From contig NW_022205133.1 in assembly GCF_008831285.2 (NCBI RefSeq), positions 1 to 43,038 of the forward strand: 43,038 nucleotides of DNA, in the 5' to 3' direction. The notes below the pieces were generated by a model. The model saw only the letters and a list, made by a program, of their open reading frames with translations, was not told the origin of the DNA and did not search any database. The stretch comes from Nymphaea colorata (Eukaryota; Streptophyta; Magnoliopsida; Nymphaeales; Nymphaeaceae). Below are positions 1-11,839 of this stretch, piece by piece; positions within the stretch are counted from its first letter, which is position 1, and each line of letters opens with the position of its first letter. The translations under genes were made by a program, and so were the position numbers.

Positions 1-64
1 CCCCAACCCCAACCCCAACCCCAACCCCAACCCCAACCCCAACCCCAACCCCAACCCCAACCCC
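1..64. repeat. Left telomere, (CCCCAA)n
   Basis: Ten perfect CCCCAA units followed by CCCC at the extreme left end. This is the C-rich strand of a G4T2 telomere, as in Tetrahymena and other oligohymenophoreans, and unlike the C4A4 repeat of spirotrichs. With the matching G-rich repeat at the other end it shows that the window is a whole macronuclear chromosome. Only 58 bp separate it from the stop codon of the first gene. Confidence 0.98.
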
Positions 65-122
65 TATTGGTACCGAAATGGATAGATGTATTTAAGGCAT
101 AATCCAATCAAATAAGAAATCA

Positions 123-2038
123 TCAAAAGTTTTTGTTGTTTTCTTTGAAGTTTCTGCAGATGGCGCATCCTAACATCTTTTCCTCTCCGTTTCCTTGATG
201 GTTGCCTCCCACTGGGCATGATCCCGGCCCAGCACACTTAGGCAGCTGGTCCTTGGTGTATTTGCTCACGTAGTCGCCATTGCACTGCCGCTTATGGCAA
301 GGCTCACAGAAGTGAGTATTTCCCCAACAGAACCACTGAGCAATACTACAGCAGAATTTGCACTTGAATTCGATGAAGTCCTTGCCATGTTTTGGACAGT
401 TTTCGACTGGGATTTCGCAGCAGTTGGGACAGATAAGCTCCTACGCATTGAAAGAGCCTGCATTTTGGGCTTCGTTCATGGCCGCCATACAATCTTTACG
501 CCCTCCGAAGTATGGCTTTTTGCACTTGAAGCACATAAAGTATGCGTATATTATGCTTGCGTACTCCTTCGGCTTGCCGAAGTAAGGTGAGCTTTTGTCT
601 TTCAGTTTTTCGTCATTTTTCTACAGCTCCTAAAACTTCAATCGATCGTATGCCATGGTTTGGATCTTTTATTGTAGGGCTTTGAACTATTCAGACGGTT
701 TATAAAGCTAGCTGTCTGGACTGACCGATATCCACTTTTTGCAAAGAGGACAGTAGCAGAAGTTGAAGAAGATACGGGGGGTGAGCCACTTGATGTCGTA
801 TCTTTTCTTCAAGCACTTGACGTGGAAGATGTGTCCACAGCTGCTCATGACGCAAGGGGCAGCTGAGAGCGGCTCTACGTAGCAGACTGCACAATATTAA
901 TCGCCGTTGACGCCCTTCAGAGCCTCCTGATTGTCAGCTGCACACTTCTCGTTTAGGCAAGGCAAGCACTTGCCCTCTCCGCGATAGCCGAAACAGGGGT
1001 GACCGCAGGGATTTATCTTGGTGCATGCTACTCGAGCCGATGCCTGGCACTAAGCTGCGCTGCAGATATCCGCCAGAGCCTTCTCATTGGTCCTGAAAAA
1101 GTTCTTCTCAGTAAGCGGTTCATCGCAGTAGCGGCATTTCCTAAATGATTCTATTTTTACTTCAAAAGGGCGCGATCCTTGTACTCTTTGCAGGTCATGC
1201 CCAGATGGTAGGGAGTAGCTTGACACGATCGGCATTGTTCGGCCTTGCATGCAGCACTCGGACATACGAATCGATTAACTGCATAGTCTTTGGCATGTTC
1301 CTGTTTAAGTGGATTGTTGTTGGGATCTTTTTTAGGAGCGTCCTTAGGGTTTCCCTATGAGACCTAAAATTCTGATTTGCATTTTGTGCAGCTGATGAGG
1401 TTGTACATCTTCCTGAGCGCTTTGTTATAGAGCAACTCGTACTTATCCTTGCCGATGATGGCCCTTATCTGGTCGGAATCAATCTCCACCTGACATGTAG
1501 GATCCAGCACCTTAAGCTACCGCCGCTGTTGACGAATTCTGAGTCGATGTACTTGTTGGTGCAGGGGAGGCAGAAGGTGTGCCAGCAACCGAATAGAGTT
1601 ATGAGCATGTCTCTGTCAAAGCTTTAGTAGAACTTACGGTCGCATCCCTTGCACACCACGATATTGTCCCATAGTAAGCCAAATTCTCTACTTTCGGCTT
1701 TTCCTCTTTCCCCTTCGACAGTTCCTTTGGCTTTTCGTCCTTGCCTGACTTTTCTTGCAAGTCGATAAACTCGAAAATTCCGCTGAAGTCTTCCTTACCG
1801 GCTGGTGATAGTTTGCGAATGATGTCCAGAGCTGTCTCCATCTCATACCTCAGAAACTGCGTAATTTTTCTCTTACCTTGAGGACGTTCTTAGGTGCATT
1901 TTTTTCGAGTCGTGCAACGTCTCTAAGAATGGTGGCGGGGTATTTGCGGCAGTTCTCGATGTGGCGTTTAAGTTCCTCCTCGCGAACTTCCTCCTGGCAG
2001 CCGGGACAGACGTTCTAGGGTTTCTCCTTGAAGTTCAT
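123..2038 (-). CDS. RBR/MYCBP2-like RING ubiquitin ligase
   Basis: Predicted E3 ubiquitin ligase of about 625 aa. The N-terminus has a CPGC zinc motif and an acidic linker. Next come a RING1-like block (CKGC..., GCWHTFCLPC), an IBR-like block (RFVCPSAACKAEQC...YHLGMTCKEYK) and a CRYC motif. The C-terminal third closely resembles MYCBP2/Highwire/RPM-1: INPCGHPC...CLPC, then the RING YCAVCYVEPLSAAPC...CGHIFHVKC, then the RCR cysteine-relay tail CFKCKKPYFGG...CPKHGKDFIEFKC...FCWGNTHFCEPCH...GCAICRNF. In-frame TAA/TAG codons read as Glu (for example MAYDRLKF-TAG-EL). Two 20-nt introns, at 1857-1876 and 1141-1160, restore the frame. Two further one-base shortfalls are needed, near 1668-1670 (CCC) and 1504-1505 (CC), where RING1 would read LRCWDPTC. 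Stop is TGA at 123-125. RCR family assignment is strong; calling the upstream part a functional RBR is inference. Confidence 0.85.
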
Positions 2039-2134
2039 CAATACTTAATCTTATACGATCTTATGCAAGAATAAGCATCATACTACTAGACTCTAATACC
2101 ATCCTACATTAAACAAAGCATCAATGCATCATCA

Positions 2135-2979
2135 TCAGTGACTGCCGCCCTCCGCGCCCGTCTGGTTCTCCTTGCCCACCGCCTCCTTCGCCAAATAGTA
2201 ACCGAATTCACTGGGGAGTCTGTAGTTGCCGGGACCAGGTGTAGACTTGTTGAGAGTTACGTCTCCACGCTGCTGAGCTGAACCGAAACTTCGTGTGAGG
2301 CAGTTTGTGCTGTTGGACAAACAGTAGCGACCCTTCGGAGATATGTCCTGGAAAGTAGTCACGTCGTATGCGCCTGGACCTGGTAGTTTGTTCTGTGCAG
2401 TCTGGCACCTTCCCAGGACTCTTCCAAAGTCACGAACACAGCTGTTTTTATGTTTGGCGCTAAAGTACTTTCCGTTTTTGCTGATAGCAAAGCTGACGGG
2501 GTATTGTCCAGGTCCTGGCACTCCCAACTGTTCCTTATCTTCCACTTTGATCTTGCCTGAGAGTGAGTAGCTAATCTTGGAGCGCTGGTCTGGGAGGTCG
2601 TAGTTGCCTGGACCCGGGTTCTTATTCTGGATGGTAGCCACCAGAGGGCCGGTGATCATCATCCTCTCCCTACTTTCACCGAAGGCAAAGCCGGTTTTCT
2701 TATCGGGAGAGGTGTCGAGGTGGTAGGAGTTGGGAGGCGGTGAGGCGGGAGACTAGCGGGTGAAGTCGTATTTGTGACCGTAGCCGAAGCCGGCGCAGCG
2801 AGTGGAGATGGTGCTCTTGATATCGTAGAAGCGATCGCAACTAGGTGAGGAGAGAGTTACAGGAGGGTCTTGCGTTTGAGGAAGCGGGACTGTTTGGGGA
2901 AGGAGTATAACATTTTGGCGGAGGATTGGTTGGTGGGAGCGTTGCAGATCTGGTTGCAGGTTGATATGGTGACCGACAT
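2135..2979 (-). CDS. STPGR/SHIPPO-repeat protein (ODF3/CIMAP-like)
   Basis: About 274 aa. It carries repeated Pro-Gly-Pro-Gly-x-Tyr motifs (NPGPGNYDLP, VPGPGQYPV, LPGPGAYDV, TPGPGNYRLP), the sperm-tail PG-rich repeat of ODF3/CIMAP proteins, which associate with ciliary microtubules. A 20-nt intron at 2841-2860 (GTAACTCTCTCCTCACCTAG on the coding strand) joins KTLL to CDRFYD; without it the frame breaks. One TAG is read as Glu. I chose the ATG at 2979 (MSVTISTC); an in-frame ATG at 3063 would add 28 residues. It lies head to tail with the ligase gene, 96 bp apart. Repeat assignment is firm; the axonemal role comes from the family. Confidence 0.87.
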
Positions 2980-3389
2980 GCTTCTATTTCTATTGAGATT
3001 ATAAGAACAATCCGCCATTAGACCACAATCAAAACCGTTCGTCATCCCTTCCCCAACTTGCATCCATCCAGGAAGTGAGACTTATTGGTGTTTGATACTC
3101 TTGGAGGCAAATATAGAAATGAGTATTGCAATAAATTATCCTTGGTAAGGATTTGAATAATTAGATAGGTGGTATAAGGCTATTTTTGCAATATCATGCA
3201 AAGGACTTTCATTTTTAATCCCTTTGATACCTTACCAACCGGATCATGAGTTGTATATAACTTAATCACATAATATTCCTTCCTATCTTTTCTTTTTCTC
3301 TTGGTCTTTCCGATTGCCGATCTTTTCTCTCCCGCAATTGATTTCTCTCCTCAATTTTATTAATTTCTAATATTCTTTTTCTTCTATTA
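2980..3389. promoter_or_regulatory. Intergenic region between divergent genes
   Basis: A 410-bp spacer between the STPGR gene (minus) and the LRR gene (plus), so probably a bidirectional promoter region. The right half (about 3250-3390) is AT- and pyrimidine-rich. I find no tRNA fold or convincing open frame with family features, apart from the possible 28-codon N-terminal extension of the STPGR gene up to 3063. Confidence 0.5.
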
Positions 3390-6201
3390 ATGAAAAGTAG
3401 TCAAAGCGTAACGCAACTGCCGCCCATCGTCCGGCCCATAACCAACCTTTGCCCACCTTAAAATATCGACTTCTCCCTTGAGGTCAGACAGGAACGCTCC
3501 TATCTCAAACCGCATCTCCATCGTATTGCCTATCCCCCATTTTCCGAAAAAGGGGAAAAGGAGAACTGCCACCAAATTATGCTCCAAAGCTGCATCTCCA
3601 ATGTACCCTTAATTCAACGCAGCGCCGCTACGAAGAGATATGGGATGAAGATAACGAGACCAAGATTCGCAGTTAACTCGGACCCAGCGAAGACGGATCC
3701 AGAAAAATGCTTGAAATGGCGCCATATATCGGCAAGGACGCACCACTCAAGCACTACAAAGAGTATAAACGCCTCGAAAAGACCCTGCTCAGGAAAGACT
3801 TCACCAGCTCTGCAATGTCTGTAGGATAGCCCAGGCAAACAATCCTTGGAGATTCACCCTCAGTTTCCCTGCTCGAAAAATCATAAGCTCTTCGAGTGCT
3901 GCCGCTGTGCTTAGGACTGGTCAAATCGAAAGGAGAAGCTAGCACGCTCAACCTGACCAACTATAACTTGGGCGACCGCTATATTATGGCGCTGGCTGCA
4001 GGCTTGAAGAAGGCGAAAGCCATAGAGCGGTGCCTATTAGGAGCTAACCGCATAACCGACGTTGGACTGGCAGAGCTGGTGAGGGCAATCAGTCCAGACG
4101 TGCTAGTATTGGATCTATCGCAGAACAAGATCACCCAGGTGGATAAAGACTACTAGAAATGATCATTGAATCAGAGTACAGACTGCAGGAAATCAACCTC
4201 GCAAACAATCTCCTCAAGGTCTCATCCGCAGATGCACTATTCAGAAATGCACGTTATAGCAAGCACCTGCGACGCCTTAACCTCAGCAAGAACAAGCTAA
4301 CTCCTGCCTGCTTGGACGCTCTTGCAGACATGGTTGAGAAGTCACCAACGCTCGAACAACTCTACATCGGCACAAACTACCTGTCTGGCAAGGCTGGAGA
4401 GCGTATCTTTGGACTACTGGCTGGAAACAAGGTGCTAAGAGTGCTAGACTACAGCCTAAACCAGCTAGGAGATAGCGGAGAACTTGGATGCGCAAAGGCA
4501 ATCGCTGAATGCTTTAGAACCAACCGTGCTCTCCAGCATGTAGACATATCCTTCAATAACTTCGGAAAGGAAGCCTCAGAGATCATCGCGGAGGGAATAG
4601 AGCCAAACAAGCACATATACGGTTTCCACTATCGAGGCAACTATGGATGGGTCAACTCCAAGGGCTTCCTCGTGCTGGAGGAAAAGCAAGAAACCCTCCT
4701 TGATTCCATTGAGCAGCAGCGTATGAATGGATTCGATGTGACAGTCATTCGCTAAAACCACTCTCTCAAGAGTGAACCACAGAAGAATGTGTGCTGGATA
4801 TGCGAGGGATGGCATGAGCAATAGTTCAGAATGACTTTGCCTTCGAAATCAGAAGGAAAGCTGTTGGTATACATCCACTTTGACTTTTAATGCTACTAGC
4901 CTCGCCTAATTTCTCAGAATGACTTGCACGTGCGCTATGTTACCATGGTGCCTCCCAAAAAGTATCGATACTTCTTCAGTCATGCCCAGTAGCCCATTCT
5001 GGATGCTAACGCACAAGTCGAAGAACTTCCAATTGCTGAAATGCACTCATATGAAGTCGAGAATGCTCAGCTGGAGATAAAGGTGGACAAAGTCAATTAC
5101 CGCATCAGCAAGTCCAAGCGGATCGCAAATGACGCCAACGAGATAATCGTCAAAACGCTTCCTCGCTTCAATGGCCTCGTGGCGAGAAAAGTGAAAAACC
5201 CGTGGAGCTATGGACAGTCAGTGTGGGCGAAGGAGTGGAAGCTGGATGATGAAGAACTGCTGAAAAAGTGCTTTGAGAAGGACTGGAAGCATTCCAAGAT
5301 AATGAATCTCATCAAAAACCAGACTGACCAAGAGAAGGTGAAGACTTTACTCTGGACCAACTACGCAAGCATCAAGACTATCTATCGGCAATTCGCTTCA
5401 TGGAGTCCCTTCGGCGACGTTTGGGCAGTATCCAACCAGCCATTTACCTAGTTTTGTCAGCAGGCGCGCATCATCAACAAGGATACACCTCTTAAGATCA
5501 CAGATCTTACCTTTATCACCACAAACTCAATGTCAGGTCCTGATTGGAAAGGAAATCCACTCATTCCTGAGCGAGGACTTGTCCGCTTCCAGTTTATGGA
5601 GTCTCTTGTGAGACTAGCCGAGTAAAAATTCAAGAAAAATGGAGTGTTTGATAACTTCGCAGAAAGCGTAGAGACTCTCTTACGTGATCACCTCCAGCCT
5701 TTAGTTCCTCAGTACAATGCCAACCAGTGGAGACTCTAGAAGTATTTTACCTAGTTCAATGATTTGCTGATAAAGAAGTACAGGCCTATCTTTAACGCCA
5801 TCTATCGTCGCAACTCGAGACTAAAAGTGAAGCCAGGATAGCGTCCCTTCATGTGTTTGGCTGAGTTCAAATCCATTCTATAACGCAGTGGTCTCAACCC
5901 ATACTTCCCTGAACGCGACTCGTTTGTAAGTTTTAACTGCTCAATGATGACGCAGGTCGACGAGCTAGAGTCATAGCGTTTCATCAAGATGACTGAAATC
6001 GAGTTTATCTAAGCCATGGCGCGTATTGCTAACTCGCTTCCCAAGGAATGCTGCATTGAGGCAGACGATGTCGCTCCTCTCCATCTTCGCTTCGAGTGGC
6101 TCATTCAGCAAATCAAGCCTCTATGCCCAGAGGATGTCCGCAACCAATTCCCAGATACAGGCGTCTCCATCTTCAAATCTGCAGAGGAGGAAGAGTAATG
6201 A
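3390..6201 (+). CDS. Large leucine-rich-repeat protein (ribonuclease-inhibitor type)
   Basis: About 930 aa. The segment encoded from about 3930 to 4660 has RI-type LRRs: LNLTNYNLGDRYIMALAAGL, VLDLSQNKIT, LQEINLANNLL, LRRLNLSKNKLTPACLDAL and LQHVDISFNNFGKEA. The C-terminal half is a soluble, charged region (SYGQSVWAKEWKLDDEELL, FMCLAEFKSIL, EIEFIEAMARIANSL) that I do not recognise. A 20-nt intron at 3603-3622 joins CISN to RRYEEIWDE. At 4157-4159 (AAA) one base is missing between NKITQVDKDY and MIIESEY; no 20-nt GT-AG unit fits there, and LRR spacing requires the intervening residues. From 4159 to the TGA at 6199-6201 the frame is open, with TAA/TAG as Glu. Start is the first ATG after an AT-rich leader. 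LRR content is certain; function is unknown. Confidence 0.85.
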
Positions 6202-6314
6202 TCATTCTGTTTTTCATGTCCATCATTAATAAAAAATAAATAGACTATTATCTGGGTTGTCTTATATGATAATTTTAATAATAATAGCTATATAACGAGA
6301 GCTGGTGGCCTGCT

Positions 6315-9188
6315 TCACTTCTTGCCCTTGCTAAGGCCACGGCGAAGGACCACTTTGGCTCCTACCGTGCCTGTCTTGCTGAGTGAATCGGCTCCTTTGG
6401 AAGTAGTTGCACCCTTCGGCGCCTCCTTCTCTTTGTTTGACTAGGACTTGAACAGATTCACGCCTGTACTGCCTAAATCCTAAATTTTGCTGCTTTGACG
6501 CTCGAAAGGCTTAACCGACTCAAAGCTGGTCATTGCAAGGGAGTTTTTGACAGGGAAATTAACTTTTCGGCGTGAGTTCGGACGAGCATTGATATCGGGC
6601 AAGAAGGATTAGCTTGATTTCTGCATAAGTTCTGATGACTTGTCTATGGTTTCCACTTTTTCCAACTTCTCTGCTTTTTCGTTTTTGGCACGTAGCTTAC
6701 TGAGGTCGAAGCCACCTCCAGTGACGAGCTCCTTTCTTGCTCTTCTGTCTTACTAAGCTTGTTGCTTCAATTATTCTTGCTCTCGCATGTACTTCTTAAA
6801 TGCTTCCTATGCGCGTTTTTGAGTTTCGCGACGTCTGTCCTCTTCTTCTGCTTCTTTTCTGAGCTTTTCCTAGAGGAGACGCTGACGTTACATTTCGGCC
6901 TTACGTCTGCGTTCCTCTTCCTTGAGCTCCTTTTCGCGTTTGTTTTTATCAGACAACTCGCGTTCTCTTTCGGAAACAGATATGTTGAGCTCTTGAGAGA
7001 AGATGATTCTCTCTTCGAGCAGCATGTAGAAAAAGAATTTGCCAGATTCTTCAGAGGTGATGCTCAGTTTGAACCTCCATGGAGCATCTTCTTGGCGCTC
7101 CAGCTTGAGAGAAGCCAGCCGGTTTTCGATTATTTCGTTGAGGAGGACCTTAGAGTCATCACCTGAGAATTGATAGCTATCCAAGAAGAGACGATTTTAC
7201 TTTTCCAACTCATCACCTTTAATGGCATAGGTGGAAAAGAAGATTTGACATCTAGGAGCAACCACAAAGCCTGGATTGCCAAAGGGTCCCAAACGATCAA
7301 AAAGCTGAACTTCAAACTCAATTTCCTCATAAGAACGTAAGTCTTATGTTAATAGTCGCACTTTGGTCATTTCTGGTGCAATCATGGAGCGCACCTTATA
7401 GATGCTGCTTCTAGTTGCAGCCACATACCGCTGAGCAATTCGGTCATTTTCCCTCTATGGCTTGAATTTCACCGAAGAATCAACGTCCCAGTGGTAAAGC
7501 TCACCCACCTCATTCGTTAGGTAATATTGGCCAGTTGTGCCAGCCAGTGACGCCACACACCGAATGTCTCCAGTGAATTCTCCCTGTCGGAGTTTTTCTA
7601 TCGGTTAGCCTATATAACTCAAAGCATACGATTATGAGAGATACGACCAGTGAAGAAGAGCTCCTCATCGCGGGTAATCAGGAAGGTTGCTTCTGCAATG
7701 CAAATTGCTTTTCTTATTTTGCCAATATAGTCAGTGTTCATCTTCTTGAAGGTTTTGGCATGCAGTTAGCCATGAAGGCCAAGCTGTCCATGCTCATTGC
7801 TTCCCAGTACGAAGACGTCTCCATAGGCATCGACTGCAGCTACATGGCTGGATCCACAAGCTACTGAGATAGTATTTTGGGTGGGCTGATGGTAAGGCTG
7901 AGCTTGACGGTAAATGGGTGCACCTTTGTAGGAGATGCTGCCCCATGTATAGACTAAATCAACAGCAAATTACATTTTCCCGATGCTGTAAGTGCAGCAT
8001 AGTGTTGATATCCTTTCTATAGCTGTGTAATGCGCTCATTTAGATTGTATGTGACGTTAATCTCCTCATTACGGTACTCCTTGATGCCCCACTCGTAAAT
8101 CTGTCCCTTACCATCCCAAGCAAGTGAGGATTATCTTGTTGCGACCAGTCCTTGTATGTCTTTACCGCTAAGCTCGACTAGGACTACTGGCTCCTTGATG
8201 ATATCTTTGGTCGACTTTCCGAGGATCTGTCCAACTGTATTTTCGCCTACTCCCATGACCTCTTTGGCACAATCCAACTGTCCAAGGGCGCCCCCTACCA
8301 GAAACAGAGTATGGTAGTCTCCGCATGCCACTTGGAGCACTTGTCTGTGACGCAATTGCTGGAAATAGGGAAGACTAAGTTGGTGGCGTTCTTGTATTTG
8401 GTCATTCGGATGTTGTATTCCATCTCTGTGTGGTCGATTTCTCGAGTCAAGGTGTCCCATTCAGAGTCCTCGAATTCATCCTCTTTTTTCTCCTATTTGC
8501 TCTACGGCTCGTTCTGCTGTCCTGCTTACACGTGAGCCTTTGCTCGCAGGAAGTCCATATACCCTTAAAGAGTTAGGTTCAGCTCTCCCTTTGCTTTCGC
8601 CAAGTAGTTGGACAAACTGGCAGCCACCAGATGATTCTGCCTTGCCTTTTCAAGCAGACTCTACGCAATAGACTGGCAGTCCCTGTATGCTCCAAGCCTA
8701 AGTATTACGCTACGTACCCGAAGAGAATCCTGCACTTCATGATTCCAAACTTATTGCGGTCGGCATCCGAAAGTCCCTTTTTATCGAGGATATGGCTCAG
8801 GATTGCGCTTGCCTGCTGCGGGTCTGCGGCGGAGAGGGCCTTATTGAGTGCTTTCATGAGTTCATCGAGAGAGGCGGAGGCGCCGCCATCGAAAAAGCCG
8901 GCCTTTATAGGGTCGGAATTACTTTTTGTTTGGGTTTGCTCGCTTATTTCTCCTTGCTGGAGTTGTGGGCCTTGAGCTTACGCGTGTCGTTTTCTGTGAG
9001 GTCGACTTGGTGAGGATACACGTACATCCGCGCTCCTGCATCATTTTGAGCAGGGACTCGCTTTCGCCAGTGAGGTGGTTAAAATCAGAGCCAGAGTTTG
9101 GAACCAGTGCCTTTTTGGCAGGCGTATGGCGCGCGATCTGCAGGCTGTCGCCCTCCTCTTCAGAGTAATAGTCTTATTCGTCAAACAT
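6315..9188 (-). CDS. RCC1-repeat protein with charged coiled-coil tail
   Basis: About 920 aa. The N-terminal acidic region is followed by beta-propeller signatures of RCC1: VLQVACGDYHTLFLV, ISVAC-GSSHVAAVD, GDVFVLGSNEHGQLGLHG, TSGxxYTWG-like and TGQYYLTNEVGELYHW. The second half is a Glu/Arg/Lys-rich coiled coil (ELKEEERRRKAEM..., RKEAEEEDRRRETQKRA) and a basic Ser-rich tail ending GLSKGKK. The gene is dense in introns: 8957-8981 (25 nt, GTAAG...CCAG), 8698-8717 (20 nt), 8359-8375 (17 nt), 7954-7973 (20 nt), and one of about 32-35 nt near 7600-7640 whose exact ends I cannot fix. With these the frame is open from ATG 9188 to TGA 6315-6317. RCC1 propellers act as GEF or scaffold modules; the partner is unknown. 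Confidence 0.82.
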
Positions 9189-9380
9189 TATTCTTCAATT
9201 TAAATATCAATCAAATGGATTCAATATTTACCATATCATCCAACTCCTCCCCCACCCATTCGTAAATTCCATCTTTATTGAATTATCCATCACTATCACG
9301 TTGCGCAACTTATATGGATGGCTTTGAAAGATTTGCACAGGGTAGTGTATGTCTGTGGTGGGAGAGAGAGTGGTAGATGA

Positions 9381-9452
9381 TGCGCAATAGTACAGCTGGT
9401 AGTATCTCTGACTGTCCATCAGATGACCCGAGTTCAATTCTCGGTTGCGCAG
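9381..9452 (+). tRNA. tRNA-Asp (anticodon GTC)
   Basis: Complete cloverleaf. The acceptor TGCGCAA pairs with TTGCGCA. The D arm is GTAC/GTAT with loop AGCTGGTA. The anticodon stem TCTGA/TCAGA encloses loop CTGTCCA, giving anticodon GTC. The variable loop is TGAC. The T arm CCGAG/CTCGG has loop TTCAATT. The discriminator is G, as usual for tRNA-Asp, and CCA is not encoded. A-box (TAGTACAGCTGG) and B-box (GTTCAATTC) promoter elements are present. Position 37 is C, where a purine is normal. The gene sits in the short gap between the RCC1 gene and a coiled-coil gene. Confidence 0.9.
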
Positions 9453-9457
9453 TTTTT
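9453..9457 (+). terminator. RNA polymerase III terminator
   Basis: A run of five T directly after the discriminator base of the tRNA-Asp gene, the standard Pol III stop signal. Confidence 0.75.
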
Positions 9458-9600
9458 GTTGCCATTCTCCAAACCACTGCAGTCTTACTCAAAAACCAGC
9501 CTGCTATTGTATATTCGGGTTCCTTCTGCTTTGTGTGGAGGAGCAGTGCGTGATGGTGAAATGGAGTGTTTTATTCCGTTGTATTTATTTTATTATTAAA

Positions 9601-11668
9601 ATGCGGACATCGCGAGGAGAAGAGGAAATCGAAGCTGAAATCAGACAGCGGATGCAGGGAGAGGCAATTGGAGCCAACGACCTGGACTTCTACGCACGCA
9701 AAGTACGTAGATTGGAGAACGACAACAACATCATCCAGGATGAACTCAATAAGGTGCGAGTGCGCCTCAGAAGGGCAGAAGACTTCGAAATCAAATACGA
9801 CCTTCTCTCGGGGGAAGCAGCCGCGCTCCGCAAGGATATCGACCTCCGTGATAAGCAGATCCGTGAGCTGAAGTCTCTCAATGAGAAGCTCGCCTTTGCA
9901 GCTGAGGAACGATCAACCAAGCACGAGGAGTGGGCTCAGGAGAAACGCAGCCTGTTGGAGGAAATCGAGAAGTGGACCACAAAAGCTGAAGAAAACGAAG
10001 TTAGACGCGTTACAGAGCTTGCTACTGAACGCGCACGCAGTGAAGAAACTCTCAAAAGAGAACTTGCGCTCAGCCGTAAAGACATGGAATAAAAGGAAGA
10101 AGAACTCAAGTTCCAAGTTCGCCAACTACAAAAAACTCTACATGAGAAGGAGGCTTTCGAGAGCATCATATCTGGAAGAGTGGAAAAAGTGAGAAAGGAG
10201 AAAGATGAGGAAATTGCAAGATTAGGTCGTGTTATCGAGGATGAGAAGGAAAGCAGGGCGATAGCCATTGAGGAAAAGAATGAGGAAATTGCCAAGCTCA
10301 AGGAGAAATTCGAAAAAATGATCAACTTTGAGCTCGAAAATGTGAAGAAAAATCTTGAAGACCAAGGTGAAGTCTTCAGCATTGAGCTCAACGGTCTAAA
10401 GAAATAATCGCAATCAAAAACGATGAAATTACTAAGCTTCTAGCTGAGATCAAACGCCAAGCTTTTGACCATTCTGCAGACCGTGCAGAGCTGCAAGCTG
10501 AAATTAAACTTCTGAAGGATAAGGTGTATGAGGTGGAGAGCAGGGAGAGCTGGAGCTTTTCAACCTTAGGCAAAAGCTCCTGTAAATTCAAGCAGCTGAT
10601 ATAAGAGATCTAGAAGCTCGCTACGGTGAGTTGTTGGATAGCTTAAAGACAGACAAGGCAGAATTAGAAGGATACTTGCGCTAAAAGGATAGGATTAGAG
10701 AAGATGAGAGGAAGGATCATGAAAGAAACGTTCACTAGCTAAATGATAAAATCAGGGAAAGAGAACAGCGCATTACTGGACTTTTGGATCGTATTAAAGA
10801 ATCAGGAGATCTCAACACTGGTGAACTCAAAAACCTCCATGAGAGTTTCCATAAAATCGAAGTAGAGAAGGAAGGACTTACGAATGAATATCAAACTAAC
10901 ATCACCTTCATGACTCAGCAAATTGCTAAGCTTACCACAGCAAACGAAGTCAAAAACGCAGAGCTTAAAAAGCTCTATTAAGAATTGCATGAAGCAAAGC
11001 TCAAGTTCGAAGAAGAGCTGAAGCAGCTCGATTCTCGCTTCAAGGAAGAACGAAAGGGTTGGGAAGAGGATAGAGAGCGTGATCGTAGAGAGAAGGAAAA
11101 GATGGCAGACACTTTGGCTACCCAATAGCGTAACTTCCAGAACGCTGAAAGAAGGCTGCAACGTTAAAAAGAGAAATAATAACGTGAGAAGAATAAGCTA
11201 AAGTTCATCGTGGAGGAGCTTTAACGTGACGTATAGCGTCTCAACAAGTACATTAAGTCTCTCGATTAAAACTTGAAAAACGAATACAAAAAGAGCCAAA
11301 TGAACATTCTTGAAGGTGATGGATCCAAGAGGGAAATCACTTCCCAGCTCAACAAGCAAAGAGTGTAAATAGAGACTCTCAAAAACATCGAGCTTGACCA
11401 AATAAAGCGCCAAATTGAAATCGACTCCAACCGTCTTACTCAGGAGAACGAAAAGCTCAAGACCGACCTTCTCAACAAGTCTCTTGCCCTCGAAAAGGCA
11501 GAAGCAGAAGTGAAACGTCTGGACTACCAGCATCGCAATATGGAAAAAATCAATCGGGAGAAGCTCTTGGACTATGAGAAGAAAATGGCGACGCTTAACA
11601 GCGAAATCAACCTTACCCAGCAGCTCTACCAAACCTTCATGGAGGCAAAGGCCCGTAAAAAACAGTGA
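9601..11668 (+). CDS. Long coiled-coil protein
   Basis: About 675-690 aa, almost entirely heptad coiled coil (LRKDIDLRDKQIRELKSLNE, RVIEDEKESRAIAIEEKNEE, EIDSNRLTQENEKLKTDLLN). Many TAA/TAG codons fit Glu well, e.g. LQR-TAA-KEK-TAA-TAA-REK. I start at ATG 9601, right after a T/A-rich leader; in-frame ATGs further upstream would run towards the tRNA. There are two frame changes. One is at 10367-10386, a possible 20-nt GTGAAG...TTGAG intron, or a missing A at the AAA near 10400. The other is at 10524-10543, a possible 20-nt GTGTAT...AGCAG intron, or a missing G at the GGG. These two units start GTG rather than GTA, so the choice is open. Stop is TGA 11666-11668. Possibly a ciliary or basal-body protein, but I do not recognise the family. 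Confidence 0.8.
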
Positions 11669-11839
11669 TTTATATCTTATCGTCTATAGTTTCAACCATA
11701 AAGGCATCATATCCTTCCATTAGATAGGTTTGCTCATGGATAAGGGTAATGGTTGAGTAATTTTTAAAGGATAGGTTGATGAACAATATGCGATATATAT
11801 GCGTGTAAAAATGGAAAATGGTGATTATAAAAATATCTT

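Noticed and set aside
9296-9310. GTTGCGCAAC palindrome upstream of the tRNA
   Set aside because: It resembles the tRNA acceptor sequence, but a single short palindrome with no second copy or spacing pattern is not evidence of a site.
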